From positions 1-48,114 of IMG/VR virus record IMGVR_UViG_3300044971_001110: a stretch of 48,114 nucleotides of DNA. The stretch is one strand, 5' to 3'. The translations under genes and the position numbers were made by a program. The DNA is from a virus. The notes beneath the pieces are model-generated. The model saw nothing but the letters and a program-made list of their open reading frames with translations, was not told where the DNA came from and ran no database searches. Positions 27,111 through 36,179 of the stretch are shown here, piece after piece (within the stretch, counting starts at the first letter, position 1; every line of letters starts with the position of its first letter).

Positions 27111-30100
27111 ATGGAGTTCAACGGTAAAAGTCCCAATGGGTTAAATCAAAATAGTGTAAATAGTGTATCACTTTTTGTAAGTGGTTCATCTATTTTAACT
27201 GCTACTTCAGAATCGGTAAGTGTTGTTGGTAAACTAAGTGGTTCGGCCGTACAAACTTATCAAATTGGGACTCCAAACGGAGCAACATTACAAATAAATG
27301 CAAATTCACAATTTAGTGGTTCAGTATCGGCATCATTATTTACAGGAAATGGTAGTGGTTTAACGAATATCAATGCATCTTCAATTGGTGATTTGGATAG
27401 AATTAAATCAGGTTCAGCACAAGCAGTAATTTCACCAAATTTAGGATTAGTTGTAAATACAAATACAACGATAAGTGGTTCATTAAATATTAGTGGTAGT
27501 GAAAACATAAATGGTGGAAATTTAAACATAGTTAGTGGTGGTATTAATGTAAACGCACCCGATACTTCAATTTCAATAACCGCAACTACTAATGGTAGAA
27601 CAATTGCAATTACACCATCTAATGGTAGAATAGATTCAACAAATGTAGATTTATATCTTAATAGGGCATCAACATCTAATGTAATTTTAGCAAATGGTGG
27701 TGGAAATGTTGGTATAAGAAAAACACCAACAACTCAATTTGATATAAGTGGTTCAACTTTTATATCTGGTGCACTAAGAATAACTGGTTCTCAAACTTTA
27801 GTGGGTAATTCAAGTGTGATTGGAAATCAAACCATCACTGGTAATGAAACAATAACTGGAAATTTAAGTGTTGGTGGTACAATAAACGCAACTGAATTAA
27901 AAGTAACTTATATATCATCATCAATTATTTTTTCATCTGGTTCAAACAAATTTGGTGATGCAAGTAACGATAAACAAGAAATAACAGGTTCGTTAGGTAT
28001 AAGTGGTAGTTTAGCAGTTTCTGGTAGTGTTAGATTTGATAATACCAATGTAACTACCGATAATACAACGCAAGAATTCTTAGTACTTAATACAACTACT
28101 GGTGTGGTTGGTAGAAGAACTGCAGCTGCATCATCTGGTACTTCTGGTACTTCTGGAACATCTGGAACAAGCGGTAGTGGTGGTTCATCTGGTACAAGCG
28201 GTAGTGGTGGTACAAGCGGTAGTGGTGGTTCATCTGGTTCATCTGGTTCATCTGGTACGGATGGTTCGTCTGGTAGTGGTGGTACATCTGGTAGTGGGGG
28301 TTCTTCTGGAACAAGCGGAACTTCTGGTACTTCTGGTACTTCTGGAACAAGCGGTAGTAGTGGTACAAGAGGAACTGCTGGTAGTGGTGGTACATCTGGT
28401 TCATCTGGTTCATCTGGTTCATCTGGTTCTTCTGGTACATCTGGTAGTGGAGGTACTTCTGGAACTTCTGGTTCAAGTGGTAGTAGTGGTACTACTGGTT
28501 CATCTGGTACATCTGGTAGTGGTGGAACAACTGGTTCATCTGGTACAACTGGCTCTTCTGGAACGAGTGGTACATCCGCAACTTCTGGAACATCTGGTAC
28601 AAGTGGAACATCTGGTACTTCCGGTACAAGTGGTATAACTGGAGCTGGTGGTTCATCTGGTAGTAGTGGTTCATCTGGTAGTAGTGGTTCTTCGGGAACT
28701 GCTGGTACTTCGGGTACATCAGGTACTTCTGGTTCTTCTGGAACTGTAGGTACTTCGGGTTCATCAGGTAGTAGTGGTTCTTCTGGAACTACTGGTTCAA
28801 GTGGAACATCTGGAACATCTGGAACGAGTGGTAGTAGTGGTGTAACTGGAGCTGGTGGTGGTAGTGGAACTGCTGGTAGTGGGGGTTCTTCTGGAACATC
28901 TGGAACAAGTGGTACATCTGGTACACGCGGAACAAGTGGAACAAGCGGAACATCTGGTTCATCTGGTTCTTCTGGTTCTTCTGGAACAAACGGAACTGCA
29001 GGAAGTGGAGGTTCATCTGGAACATCTGGTTCAAGCGGAACATCTGGTAGTAGTGGTTCAAGCGGAAGTAGTGGTTCATCGGGTTCAAGTGGAACAAACG
29101 GAACTGCTGGTAGTGGAGGTTCTTCGGGTACAAGTGGTACATCTGGTACTAGCGGTACAAGCGGAACATCTGGTACTTCTGGAGCATTATCTATAAGTGG
29201 TACAACCGATAATGGTGTAATTACTCTTAATGGTGCATCTCCAAACGTAACTGCGGAGGCTAATCTTAGATTCGATGGTACTACTTTAACGGTAACTGGA
29301 AATGAAACCCTTAGTGGCAACTTAACGGTTGGTGGTACAATCAGAGCACAACAAATATTAGTACAATATATTTCATCATCATTAATATACGCAAGTGGGA
29401 GTAACAAATTTGGTGATGCAACAAATGATACACAAGAATTCACTGGTTCGGTAGATATTAGTGGTTCATTAAGAATTCCAGCATATCCATCAAACCCAAC
29501 GGGAACAAAAGCTGGACAAATATATTATAACACAGCTGATACAAACATATATCGATACAATGGTACAACTTGGTTAGCAGCAGCCGGAACATCTGGTAGT
29601 GGGGGTACAAGTGGTACTTCTGGAACAAGCGGTAGTAGTGGTACTTCCGGCACAAGTGGAACATCTGGTACTTCTGGAACATCTGGTTCAAGTGGTACAA
29701 TGGGAACTGCTGGTACTGGTGGTACAAGCGGTACATCTGGAACTTCTGGAACATCTGGGACACGAGGTACTTCTGGAACAAGCGGTAGTAGTGGTTCATC
29801 TGGAAGTAGTGGTTCTTCTGGAAGTAGTGGTTCTTCTGGAGCAACTGGTGCTAGTGGAACAAGCGGTACTTCTGGAACTTCTGGAACAAGCGGTACTTCT
29901 GGAACATCCGGAACATCTGGGACACGAGGTACTTCCGGAACAAGCGGTAGTAGTGGTTCTTCTGGAAGTAGTGGTTCATCTGGAACAAGCGGTACAAGCG
30001 GTACATCTGGTTCTTCTGGTTCTTCTGGTTTACTTTCATTGACAGGTACAACTGATAATGGTGTAATTACATTAAACGGAACTGCTCCAAACGCAAGTGT

Positions 30101-33100
30101 TGAGGCAAACTTAACATTTAATGGTACAACTCTTGCGGTAACTGGAAACGAAACCATTAGTGGTAACTTAACCGTTGGTTCAACTGTAAATGGTGGATTT
30201 ACATTAGATGTTAGTGGTTCTACTAGATTACGAAATGATGTAACAATAATCAGAGGTATAACTGGTGAGTACATTAGAGGTGGTAATGTTTATAATACAA
30301 AATTAACATTAGTTAGAAATCCCGGAGACCCCGCTGCTTATATAAGAATACATAATTCATACACAACTTATGGTCAACAAACATTATCAACTTATATTGA
30401 AAGTAGTTGGGATAATAATGGATATGGTGGTGAAGTGACTTTTATAGTGGGGGCATATAATCAGGGAACTGATATAATTGTACATCCATATAGTAGATTA
30501 AATAATACAACTATAAATAGTTTTATAGTAGGTGATACTGCAAGTGCAACTAATCCTGAAATATGGGTGTTTGTGCAGGCTTGTACTAGTGCTGCCGGAA
30601 CTTTTAATGTATATTTGACAAGAGGTAGTTCAGTTACAACACTAACTGCACAAGCAACCCAACCAACATCTTTATTAAATAATACTAATTTAAAGAAAGT
30701 TGATATTATTGGTGGTAGAAATACTGTAATATCAACCGCACATACAATAATTACTGGTAGTTTAGGTATAAATCAAAACCCATCAACAACATTTGCATTA
30801 GATGTAAGTGGTAGTACTAGAGTTCAAAACTTAAATGTTATTGGAACTCAAACTTTAGTGGGTAATTCTACTATTACTGGAAACGAAACCCTTAGTGGTA
30901 ACTTAACTGTTGGTGGTACAATCCGAGCACAACAAATATTAGTACAATTTATTTCATCATCTTTAATTTACTCATCTGGTTCAAATAAATTTGGTGATGC
31001 AACAAATGATACACAAGAATTTACTGGTTCGGTGGATATAAGTGGTTCATTGAGAATTCCAGCATTCGCAACAAATCCTGTTGGTACAAAAGCTGGACAA
31101 ATATATTACAATACTTCAGATACAAACATATATCGATATAATGGTTCAGCTTGGTTAGCCGCAGCTGGTACTTCTGGTTCTGGTGGTACTTCTGGTTCAT
31201 CCGGAACTTCTGGTTCATCCGGAACTTCTGGTACAAGTGGTACTTCAGGCACATCAGGTACGTCTGGTACACGTGGTACAAGTGGTAGTAGTGGTGCATC
31301 CGGCGCATCTGGTTCTTCTGGAAGTAGTGGAAGTAGTGGTACTTCTGGTGCATCCGGCGCATCTGGTTCATCCGGCGCATCTGGTTCATCTGGAAGTAGT
31401 GGTACATCTGGTGCTGGTACATCTGGTACGTCTGGAACATCTGGCGCTGGTACATCTGGTACGTCTGGAGTACTTGCTTTAACCGGTACAACCGATAATG
31501 GTGTAATTACATTAAACGGAACTGCACCAAACGCAACAGTTGAAAGTAATCTTACATTTGATGGTACTACACTAACAATAGCTGGTAATATTAACACAGG
31601 TCCTGGTGCAACTGAAGTTCATTTAATGAATCAAAATATTCAAACAACCGATTCTCCAACATTTGCTACATTAAATTTAACAAACGCTGGTAATGCAATA
31701 AACTTTAGTAATGCAAATGAAGTAATATTAGAGCACACATCAAATTCGACACCTGTTGCGTTTGATATGAGAAAAGGTGGAACTTCATTTAGTGATGATG
31801 GTACATATGGTACATTACATTTAACAAGAACAAATCACAATAACTCAGCAACATCAGTAGGTTCTAATTTACATTTCCAACTAAAAGATAGTGGTGGAAC
31901 AATTAGAGAATATGCTGGTATTGGTGGCAGAAAAACTGAAGCTGGTGCAGCTGGAGGAGCATTACATTTCTATCGTTATAATAGAGCTGAATTAGGATAT
32001 TGGAACGCTACTGGATTATATGCAACTGCGTTTTATGATTCGGCAAATACTGCTTATTATGTAGACCCTGCAACATTTACCGAATTATTTGGTGGTATAA
32101 GAAATAGTGGAGCACATGCTACTTCTCAAATAATTAATAGATTACCTGCTGCAAATAATGGAAATGGTACTGGTATTGTACAACTGCAAATGTGGTGTTC
32201 TGAACCTAATGTAAGTTGGGAAGGAGCTGGATTTGGATATAACGTAACAAACGATGGTGGTTCTCCTTCTGGATTTGGTAGACTAAATACTTCGTTTGGA
32301 CAAGGTTATATGAGATTCGCTTCATCTGGGGATATATATTTCTACAATACTAACACATCTGGTACTAGAGTTACTAATATGGAGTTGTATCCAAACAATA
32401 CTGTATTATTTAACAATTACGCAACGGGTGGTAACTCATTAAGAGCACCAATATTCTACGATAGTAACGATACCGGTTATTATACAGACCCTCGTTCAAC
32501 ATCTGTTCTTTGGGATTTAACTATTACCGGTGCATCAAACAAATACCTTTATATCAATCCAGGAAATGGATACGAAGCTATGGTTCGTTATAATGGTGGT
32601 AGTGGTAGTGGTTGGTATGTTGGTAAAAGAGTAACATCGCAATTAGTGGGAACTGAATCTTTCCATTTTTATTCGGAAGCTGCAGGTCAAACGGTTGGTG
32701 GTATAGATACTTCTGGTAATATGTTTGCTAGAGATTCGATGAGAGCACCAATATTTTATGATAGAGATAATACTGGATATTACGCAGACCCGTTATCTAC
32801 ATCTATATTTAATCAACTAAGATTTGGTACATCAACTAATACTGGTAGATTTGATGGGGAAAGTACATGGGGAGTTAGATTTAGAACAAATGATGGATAT
32901 ATTTGGTTTGGACCTGCGAATAGTGGACATGCACACATGTACACTGATAGACCTAATTTTTACTTTAACGTACCATTAACCGTAAACGATGGTTCATACA
33001 TTAATACGGGAGATATTCGCTCAGCTATATTTTATGACAGAAGTGATACCGGATTCTATTTTGATGGAAATGGTACTACTAGATGGCAAGGAACTGATGA

Positions 33101-33839
33101 TTACTCTAAAATGAGAATTGGTTTGACAGCCAAAGGTAACTTTAGAAGAAACGATTATACTGGAGATTCTAACTATTGGGTAGGTACAATGGGTTGGGGT
33201 ACAACCGATTTTATTTCTGCATTTGGTTGGGGGTCTGGATTTATTGATACTTGGGGTGGTATTCCAAACTCTCCTGGTGATACATCTCACTATGTAGGTG
33301 TTCAGGCCCATCACTATGTAGCTGGGTATAATAACGGATATGGTATCCAAATAGTTGGTGGACCTATTCAAGGTTTATGGCATACATCTTATTGGAATAC
33401 AAAACGTGCTTGGTATAAAATAGCAATGTATGGCTTGAACGAAAGTTCAGGTGTATTCTGGTCAACTATAATTTATGATTCAAATAATAGTGGGTATTAT
33501 TGTGACCCGGATGGTACAACAAACTTAAATGTACTGAATTGTATATCATTGACAGAAACATCATCTATTAGATATAAAGAAAATGTAGTTAGTTTAAATA
33601 AATCATTGGATAAAGTATTATTATTAAGAGGTGTAACTTACAATAGAAAAGGTTCGGATGATACTGAAATTGGTGTAATTGCGGAAGAAGTTGCAGATAT
33701 TGTTCCTGAAATTATTAACTTTACAAAATCTGGAGAAGCAGATTCGGTATCTTATGGAAGAATAACGGCATTACTAATTGAGGCAATAAAAGAACAACAA
33801 CAACAAATAAATGAATTAAAGGCATTATTGGGTAAGTAA
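27111..33839 (+). CDS. Collagen-like tail fibre with S74 self-cleaving chaperone, 2242 residues
   Basis: Residues 1-340: fibre beta repeats including one [10 protein letters not shown] unit and a [17 protein letters not shown] module. Three Pro-free Gly-Ser/Thr tracts follow at about 341-691, 826-973 and 1353-1453. Each is followed by the cap [17 protein letters not shown] and a [12 protein letters not shown]-type linker or relative of it. After about residue 1490 comes a globular shaft region with five YD..(N/D)TGYY.DP repeats (about 1640-2130). The C terminus is an intramolecular chaperone/peptidase S74 domain: SSIRYKEN with candidate Ser2151 and Lys2156, [30 protein letters not shown], then a Gln-rich coiled coil. 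It probably trimerises and cleaves before Ser2151, releasing about 92 residues. Likely role is host binding. Confidence 0.88.
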   Translation: MEFNGKSPNGLNQNSVNSVSLFVSGSSILTATSESVSVVGKLSGSAVQTYQIGTPNGATLQINANSQFSGSVSASLFTGNGSGLTNINASSIGDLDRIKSGSAQAVISPNLGLVVNTNTTISGSLNISGSENINGGNLNIVSGGINVNAPDTSISITATTNGRTIAITPSNGRIDSTNVDLYLNRASTSNVILANGGGNVGIRKTPTTQFDISGSTFISGALRITGSQTLVGNSSVIGNQTITGNETITGNLSVGGTINATELKVTYISSSIIFSSGSNKFGDASNDKQEITGSLGISGSLAVSGSVRFDNTNVTTDNTTQEFLVLNTTTGVVGRRTAAASSGTSGTSGTSGTSGSGGSSGTSGSGGTSGSGGSSGSSGSSGTDGSSGSGGTSGSGGSSGTSGTSGTSGTSGTSGSSGTRGTAGSGGTSGSSGSSGSSGSSGTSGSGGTSGTSGSSGSSGTTGSSGTSGSGGTTGSSGTTGSSGTSGTSATSGTSGTSGTSGTSGTSGITGAGGSSGSSGSSGSSGSSGTAGTSGTSGTSGSSGTVGTSGSSGSSGSSGTTGSSGTSGTSGTSGSSGVTGAGGGSGTAGSGGSSGTSGTSGTSGTRGTSGTSGTSGSSGSSGSSGTNGTAGSGGSSGTSGSSGTSGSSGSSGSSGSSGSSGTNGTAGSGGSSGTSGTSGTSGTSGTSGTSGALSISGTTDNGVITLNGASPNVTAEANLRFDGTTLTVTGNETLSGNLTVGGTIRAQQILVQYISSSLIYASGSNKFGDATNDTQEFTGSVDISGSLRIPAYPSNPTGTKAGQIYYNTADTNIYRYNGTTWLAAAGTSGSGGTSGTSGTSGSSGTSGTSGTSGTSGTSGSSGTMGTAGTGGTSGTSGTSGTSGTRGTSGTSGSSGSSGSSGSSGSSGSSGATGASGTSGTSGTSGTSGTSGTSGTSGTRGTSGTSGSSGSSGSSGSSGTSGTSGTSGSSGSSGLLSLTGTTDNGVITLNGTAPNASVEANLTFNGTTLAVTGNETISGNLTVGSTVNGGFTLDVSGSTRLRNDVTIIRGITGEYIRGGNVYNTKLTLVRNPGDPAAYIRIHNSYTTYGQQTLSTYIESSWDNNGYGGEVTFIVGAYNQGTDIIVHPYSRLNNTTINSFIVGDTASATNPEIWVFVQACTSAAGTFNVYLTRGSSVTTLTAQATQPTSLLNNTNLKKVDIIGGRNTVISTAHTIITGSLGINQNPSTTFALDVSGSTRVQNLNVIGTQTLVGNSTITGNETLSGNLTVGGTIRAQQILVQFISSSLIYSSGSNKFGDATNDTQEFTGSVDISGSLRIPAFATNPVGTKAGQIYYNTSDTNIYRYNGSAWLAAAGTSGSGGTSGSSGTSGSSGTSGTSGTSGTSGTSGTRGTSGSSGASGASGSSGSSGSSGTSGASGASGSSGASGSSGSSGTSGAGTSGTSGTSGAGTSGTSGVLALTGTTDNGVITLNGTAPNATVESNLTFDGTTLTIAGNINTGPGATEVHLMNQNIQTTDSPTFATLNLTNAGNAINFSNANEVILEHTSNSTPVAFDMRKGGTSFSDDGTYGTLHLTRTNHNNSATSVGSNLHFQLKDSGGTIREYAGIGGRKTEAGAAGGALHFYRYNRAELGYWNATGLYATAFYDSANTAYYVDPATFTELFGGIRNSGAHATSQIINRLPAANNGNGTGIVQLQMWCSEPNVSWEGAGFGYNVTNDGGSPSGFGRLNTSFGQGYMRFASSGDIYFYNTNTSGTRVTNMELYPNNTVLFNNYATGGNSLRAPIFYDSNDTGYYTDPRSTSVLWDLTITGASNKYLYINPGNGYEAMVRYNGGSGSGWYVGKRVTSQLVGTESFHFYSEAAGQTVGGIDTSGNMFARDSMRAPIFYDRDNTGYYADPLSTSIFNQLRFGTSTNTGRFDGESTWGVRFRTNDGYIWFGPANSGHAHMYTDRPNFYFNVPLTVNDGSYINTGDIRSAIFYDRSDTGFYFDGNGTTRWQGTDDYSKMRIGLTAKGNFRRNDYTGDSNYWVGTMGWGTTDFISAFGWGSGFIDTWGGIPNSPGDTSHYVGVQAHHYVAGYNNGYGIQIVGGPIQGLWHTSYWNTKRAWYKIAMYGLNESSGVFWSTIIYDSNNSGYYCDPDGTTNLNVLNCISLTETSSIRYKENVVSLNKSLDKVLLLRGVTYNRKGSDDTEIGVIAEEVADIVPEIINFTKSGEADSVSYGRITALLIEAIKEQQQQINELKALLGK
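28131..29183 (+). repeat. Collagen-like tract 1 of the second fibre (351 residues)
   Basis: Gly at every third residue with mainly GSS, GTS, GSG and GTA triplets and no proline. It is preceded by [12 protein letters not shown] and followed by the [19 protein letters not shown] cap. GSG triplets are more frequent than in the tract at 21274. Confidence 0.88.
29298..29597 (+). repeat. Linker duplication, copy 1
   Basis: A 300-base coding segment ([20 protein letters not shown] to [15 protein letters not shown]) that recurs without indels 1581 bases downstream. The two 100-residue products differ at about nine positions. Confidence 0.8.
29586..30029 (+). repeat. Collagen-like tract 2 of the second fibre (148 residues)
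   Basis: Gly-x-x triplets, mainly GTS and GSS, without proline. It follows the [13 protein letters not shown] linker and is closed by [20 protein letters not shown]. Confidence 0.88.
30879..31178 (+). repeat. Linker duplication, copy 2
   Basis: Second copy of the 300-base segment at 29298. The N-terminal half is nearly unchanged ([20 protein letters not shown] is identical); differences cluster around PAFATNPVG. Confidence 0.8.
31167..31469 (+). repeat. Collagen-like tract 3 of the second fibre (101 residues)
   Basis: Gly-x-x triplets including GAS and GAG variants, no proline, followed by the [20 protein letters not shown] cap. Confidence 0.88.
32030..33515 (+). repeat. Five YD..NTGYY.DP repeats
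   Basis: [56 protein letters not shown] and [14 protein letters not shown], spaced irregularly (about 270-450 bases), each usually followed by a Thr/Ser-rich strand. They mark successive beta domains of the shaft. Confidence 0.8.
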
Positions 33840-33866
33840 TGTTTACAATAAAAATAAAAAATAACT

Positions 33867-33876
33867 ATATTTATAA
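33867..33876 (+). promoter_or_regulatory. Candidate late promoter box (ATATTTATAA)
   Basis: ATATTTATAA, preceded by CT, 22 bases before the ATG at 33899 in the 59-base gap after the second fibre gene. It starts the small-protein operon. Confidence 0.55.
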
Positions 33877-33898
33877 TATATAATAAACGAATAAAATT

Positions 33899-34297
33899 AT
33901 GGGATATACCTACGAATGGTCTGTAACAGGTATTAAAAAAGCAACTTCCGATAGTATCAATGATGCTGTTATTGGAACTAGATGGAAAGTGATTTGTACC
34001 GATATGGATGGAAATACTGGTGAATTTAGTGGAGCAACTCCATTTGATTTAAAAACAATTGATACGGGTAGTTTCATTGAATATGCTAATTTAACTGAAA
34101 CTCAAGTATTAGGGTGGATTAAACATACGGTAAGTAGTTCGGCTGTAACAAATTATTGGGACCATATTCAAGGACAAATGGATAAACAAATCAATAGAAG
34201 TAAATTGTCTATTGCGGAAGTTAGTGATGTTAATTTACCATGGTCACCAACAAGCGGTTCTAGTGTAACACCACAACCACTAACACCAACTAATTAA
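33899..34297 (+). CDS. Small protein of the DUF7936 type
   Basis: 132 residues. The pattern YTYEWSVTGIKK, WKVICTDMDGNTGEFSGATP, LTETQVLGWIKHTV, YWDHIQGQMDKQIN and NLPWSP matches a small domain family I know from T4-like marine phages (recalled as DUF7936) near fibre genes. No catalytic residues are evident; it reads as a compact beta-plus-helix fold. The C-terminal tail is Pro/Thr-rich. The next gene is a divergent relative. It may be a virion or fibre-associated protein; function is unknown. Confidence 0.7.
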   Translation: MGYTYEWSVTGIKKATSDSINDAVIGTRWKVICTDMDGNTGEFSGATPFDLKTIDTGSFIEYANLTETQVLGWIKHTVSSSAVTNYWDHIQGQMDKQINRSKLSIAEVSDVNLPWSPTSGSSVTPQPLTPTN

Positions 34298-34303
34298 TAA
34301 AAT

Positions 34304-34660
34304 ATGCAAATAAATTATTCATACACACTTGTTGGAATCAAGAAAGTAAAATCATTTGATGGATTGGAGGATATTGTAGTAAGTGCTGATTTTATTGTTA
34401 GTGCGGAAATTGCAGGATTACCAAAGTTTGATTGGGCATTAGCAGATGTGCCGGTTGATACACCAAATGTTGAAAACTTTAAACCCTACGATGAACTAAC
34501 CGAAGAAGAAATTATAAGTTGGGTAGAAAACTGCGAACCTATGGCTAATGTAAAGGCTAGTTTAAGAAGAGCTATTAATGAACAATTTACTAATAGAGAA
34601 TATGTAGCATGGAATGGTTTGCCTACCTTAATGGAAACGCAAGACCCAATTATACCATAA
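34304..34660 (+). CDS. Small protein, divergent relative of the preceding gene
   Basis: 118 residues, 6 bases after the previous stop. It shares the opening YSYTLVGIKKVKS, the helix LTEEEIISWVENC (compare LTETQVLGWIKHTV) and a basic amphipathic helix (LRRAINEQF). It lacks the GEFSGATP loop and the NLPWSP end, having WNGLPTLM in the same region. The pair probably arose by duplication. Function is unknown. Confidence 0.68.
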   Translation: MQINYSYTLVGIKKVKSFDGLEDIVVSADFIVSAEIAGLPKFDWALADVPVDTPNVENFKPYDELTEEEIISWVENCEPMANVKASLRRAINEQFTNREYVAWNGLPTLMETQDPIIP

Positions 34661-34663
34661 ACT

Positions 34664-35125
34664 ATGAGATTATTAAACAGACAATTACACGGTATTACAC
34701 GTACCCAATCTGCAACACGCGGATGGAAAGAATGTGTTTGTGGAAAAAGTAATGGAGGTTCATATCAAACTGTTGGTAGTTTAAGATTAGAAGTATCCGG
34801 TGGAAATCCTGAATTTTATTTTTCAACACTACAAGAGGAAACTGTTACCCATAATAATGGGGCTGATATACGATGGATAGCTTTTGCGCATGGATGGAGA
34901 GTTCAATCAAATGGTAATATTGATAACCCAACAGGTAATGGTGCTGCAAATTTTGTTGCATATCAACTAGAATTTAATGCTGGTAGTACAGATTGGTCTT
35001 ATTGGGATGTAGGAAATAGAACAATAACGTGGAGAGCGTCAAGTGCAGCTGGAGTATCAACTACTATACATCGTGTGATGGTATATAGTGAAAGGATAGA
35101 TTTAATAACATTATATTGCGTATAA
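34664..35125 (+). CDS. Small beta-rich protein, possible adhesin (triplet member 1)
   Basis: 153 residues; no named family recognised. It begins LLNRQLHGITRTQSATRGWK and continues VGSLRLEVSGGNPEFYFST, a pattern shared loosely with the next two genes: a short N-terminal loop, Gly/Asn/Ser turn, then VSGGNP. It is rich in Trp, Tyr and Asn and low in charge, typical of beta-sandwich tip proteins. It starts 3 bases after the previous stop. Confidence 0.65.
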   Translation: MRLLNRQLHGITRTQSATRGWKECVCGKSNGGSYQTVGSLRLEVSGGNPEFYFSTLQEETVTHNNGADIRWIAFAHGWRVQSNGNIDNPTGNGAANFVAYQLEFNAGSTDWSYWDVGNRTITWRASSAAGVSTTIHRVMVYSERIDLITLYCV

Positions 35126-35126
35126 T

Positions 35127-35588
35127 ATGGCAGTTTTACGTTCACTCGAAGGTATAAGAATAGATAGTAGTAACAACAACCAATGGGGGTCTAGAGTATA
35201 TACCTCAACTAGAACTTGGGCACCGTATCAGTCTAATATTAATATGATACAAATGTATCAAAGTGGTGGAACAGGCACAAGAGAAGAAGTATCAGTACAA
35301 TTAAGATGGGCAGCAATAAGAACGGAAGGTTCAAAAACAGAATTACCTATTCTTTACGCATCTGCAAGATTTTCTATGCAAACATATGGTGAAGTTGAAA
35401 TGCGTTCTGGATTAGATTGGCATAGTTGGGGAGGTAATGGGATATTATTCCCATATGTAGGAAAAGGTGGTGCATCTATATTTATAGGGGCAAATAGTGG
35501 TATGGCTACGGGAGTAATTGGTTCGGTTTGGATAAATATATGTACTATGTCATTTTCAAATTTAGTAGTAAACGTTTTTAGTGATTAA
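35127..35588 (+). CDS. Small beta-rich protein, possible adhesin (triplet member 2)
   Basis: 153 residues, one base after the previous stop. It opens VLRSLEGIRIDSSNNNQWGS and RVYTSTRTWAPYQ, close in pattern to the third member (GLIMNQSNNNSYMRVYSRG). It then diverges (VQLRWAAIRTEGSK, DWHSWGGNGILFPYVG). There is no signal peptide or catalytic motif. It is probably a structural or receptor-binding subunit. Confidence 0.65.
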   Translation: MAVLRSLEGIRIDSSNNNQWGSRVYTSTRTWAPYQSNINMIQMYQSGGTGTREEVSVQLRWAAIRTEGSKTELPILYASARFSMQTYGEVEMRSGLDWHSWGGNGILFPYVGKGGASIFIGANSGMATGVIGSVWINICTMSFSNLVVNVFSD

Positions 35589-35594
35589 ATAATT

Positions 35595-36026
35595 ATGGCA
35601 AGAATAACAGGGAATCAGGGATTAATTATGAATCAATCGAATAATAACTCTTATATGAGAGTATATTCACGCGGTAAAAATAATGTTGGTCCTTACCTTC
35701 GATTTAATATTTCTGGAGGAAATCCGCATCTACACATTATTGTTAAAACTTATATGTCATTTGTTCAAACAAATGGTTCTTCTGATTTTAATTCAGCATT
35801 GACAATATGGAATGCGTTATGGGTTGATACTGGTGGAAACACTTATGGTTTCAATGCTGGAAGTTGGACAAGTGGTGCAAATATAGATAGGGGTTGGAGT
35901 ACATCATTTAGACAAGCCGACCTTTGGTTTCAGAGTCCTAGCAATGGTGGTTGGCCAGGGAGAGCAAGTATATCTTCCGAAATATTTTGTGATAGATGGG
36001 AGTTTGTAAGTATATCTAATCCATAA
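35595..36026 (+). CDS. Small beta-rich protein, possible adhesin (triplet member 3)
   Basis: 143 residues. It opens ITGNQGLIMNQSNNNSYMRV, then YSRGKNNVGPYLRFNISGGN and HLHIIVKT, matching member 1 at SGGNP and member 2 at SNNN and RVY. The C-terminal half is Trp-rich (IWNALWVDTGGNTYGFNAGS). It is the last gene before a hairpin terminator, so these small genes form the end of the fibre cluster. Confidence 0.65.
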   Translation: MARITGNQGLIMNQSNNNSYMRVYSRGKNNVGPYLRFNISGGNPHLHIIVKTYMSFVQTNGSSDFNSALTIWNALWVDTGGNTYGFNAGSWTSGANIDRGWSTSFRQADLWFQSPSNGGWPGRASISSEIFCDRWEFVSISNP

Positions 36027-36064
36027 TAGGTATCATTTAAAACAATAAAACAATAGTAAAACAT

Positions 36065-36110
36065 CCCAAAATATATTTTTAATATAAAATTTATGTTTTG
36101 GGTATTTTGT
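36065..36110 (+). terminator. Hairpin terminator after the fibre cluster
   Basis: Stem CCCAAAATATA (36065-36075) pairs with TATGTTTTGGG (36092-36102) with one G-T pair, followed by TATTTTGTTT. It separates the fibre cluster from the sheath operon. The T run is interrupted, so efficiency is uncertain. Confidence 0.6.
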
Positions 36111-36112
36111 TT

Positions 36113-36122
36113 ATATTTATAT
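36113..36122 (+). promoter_or_regulatory. Candidate late promoter box (ATATTTATAT), sheath
   Basis: ATATTTATAT followed by GTGTAA, just after the hairpin and 57 bases before the sheath ATG at 36180. This is the longest leader of the eight boxes. Confidence 0.6.
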
Positions 36123-36179
36123 GTGTAAATTGGAATACTTTTTACAAAATAACAAACATAGAATTTTAGAGATAAAAAA

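Noticed and set aside
27908-31597. Several minus-strand Pro/Val/Glu-rich frames opposite the second fibre
   Set aside because: They are antisense shadows of the Gly-Ser/Thr tracts and linkers, with no separate start signals.
1430-36125. Standard Bacteroidota promoters (TTTG and TAnnTTTG)
   Set aside because: TATATTTA resembles TAnnTTTG, but the final G is missing and no TTTG lies at the right distance at the sites I checked; a phage late promoter fits better.
36027-36179. tRNA or small RNA gene in the longest gap
   Set aside because: Only an AT-rich hairpin and the promoter box are visible; there is no cloverleaf or other structured RNA.
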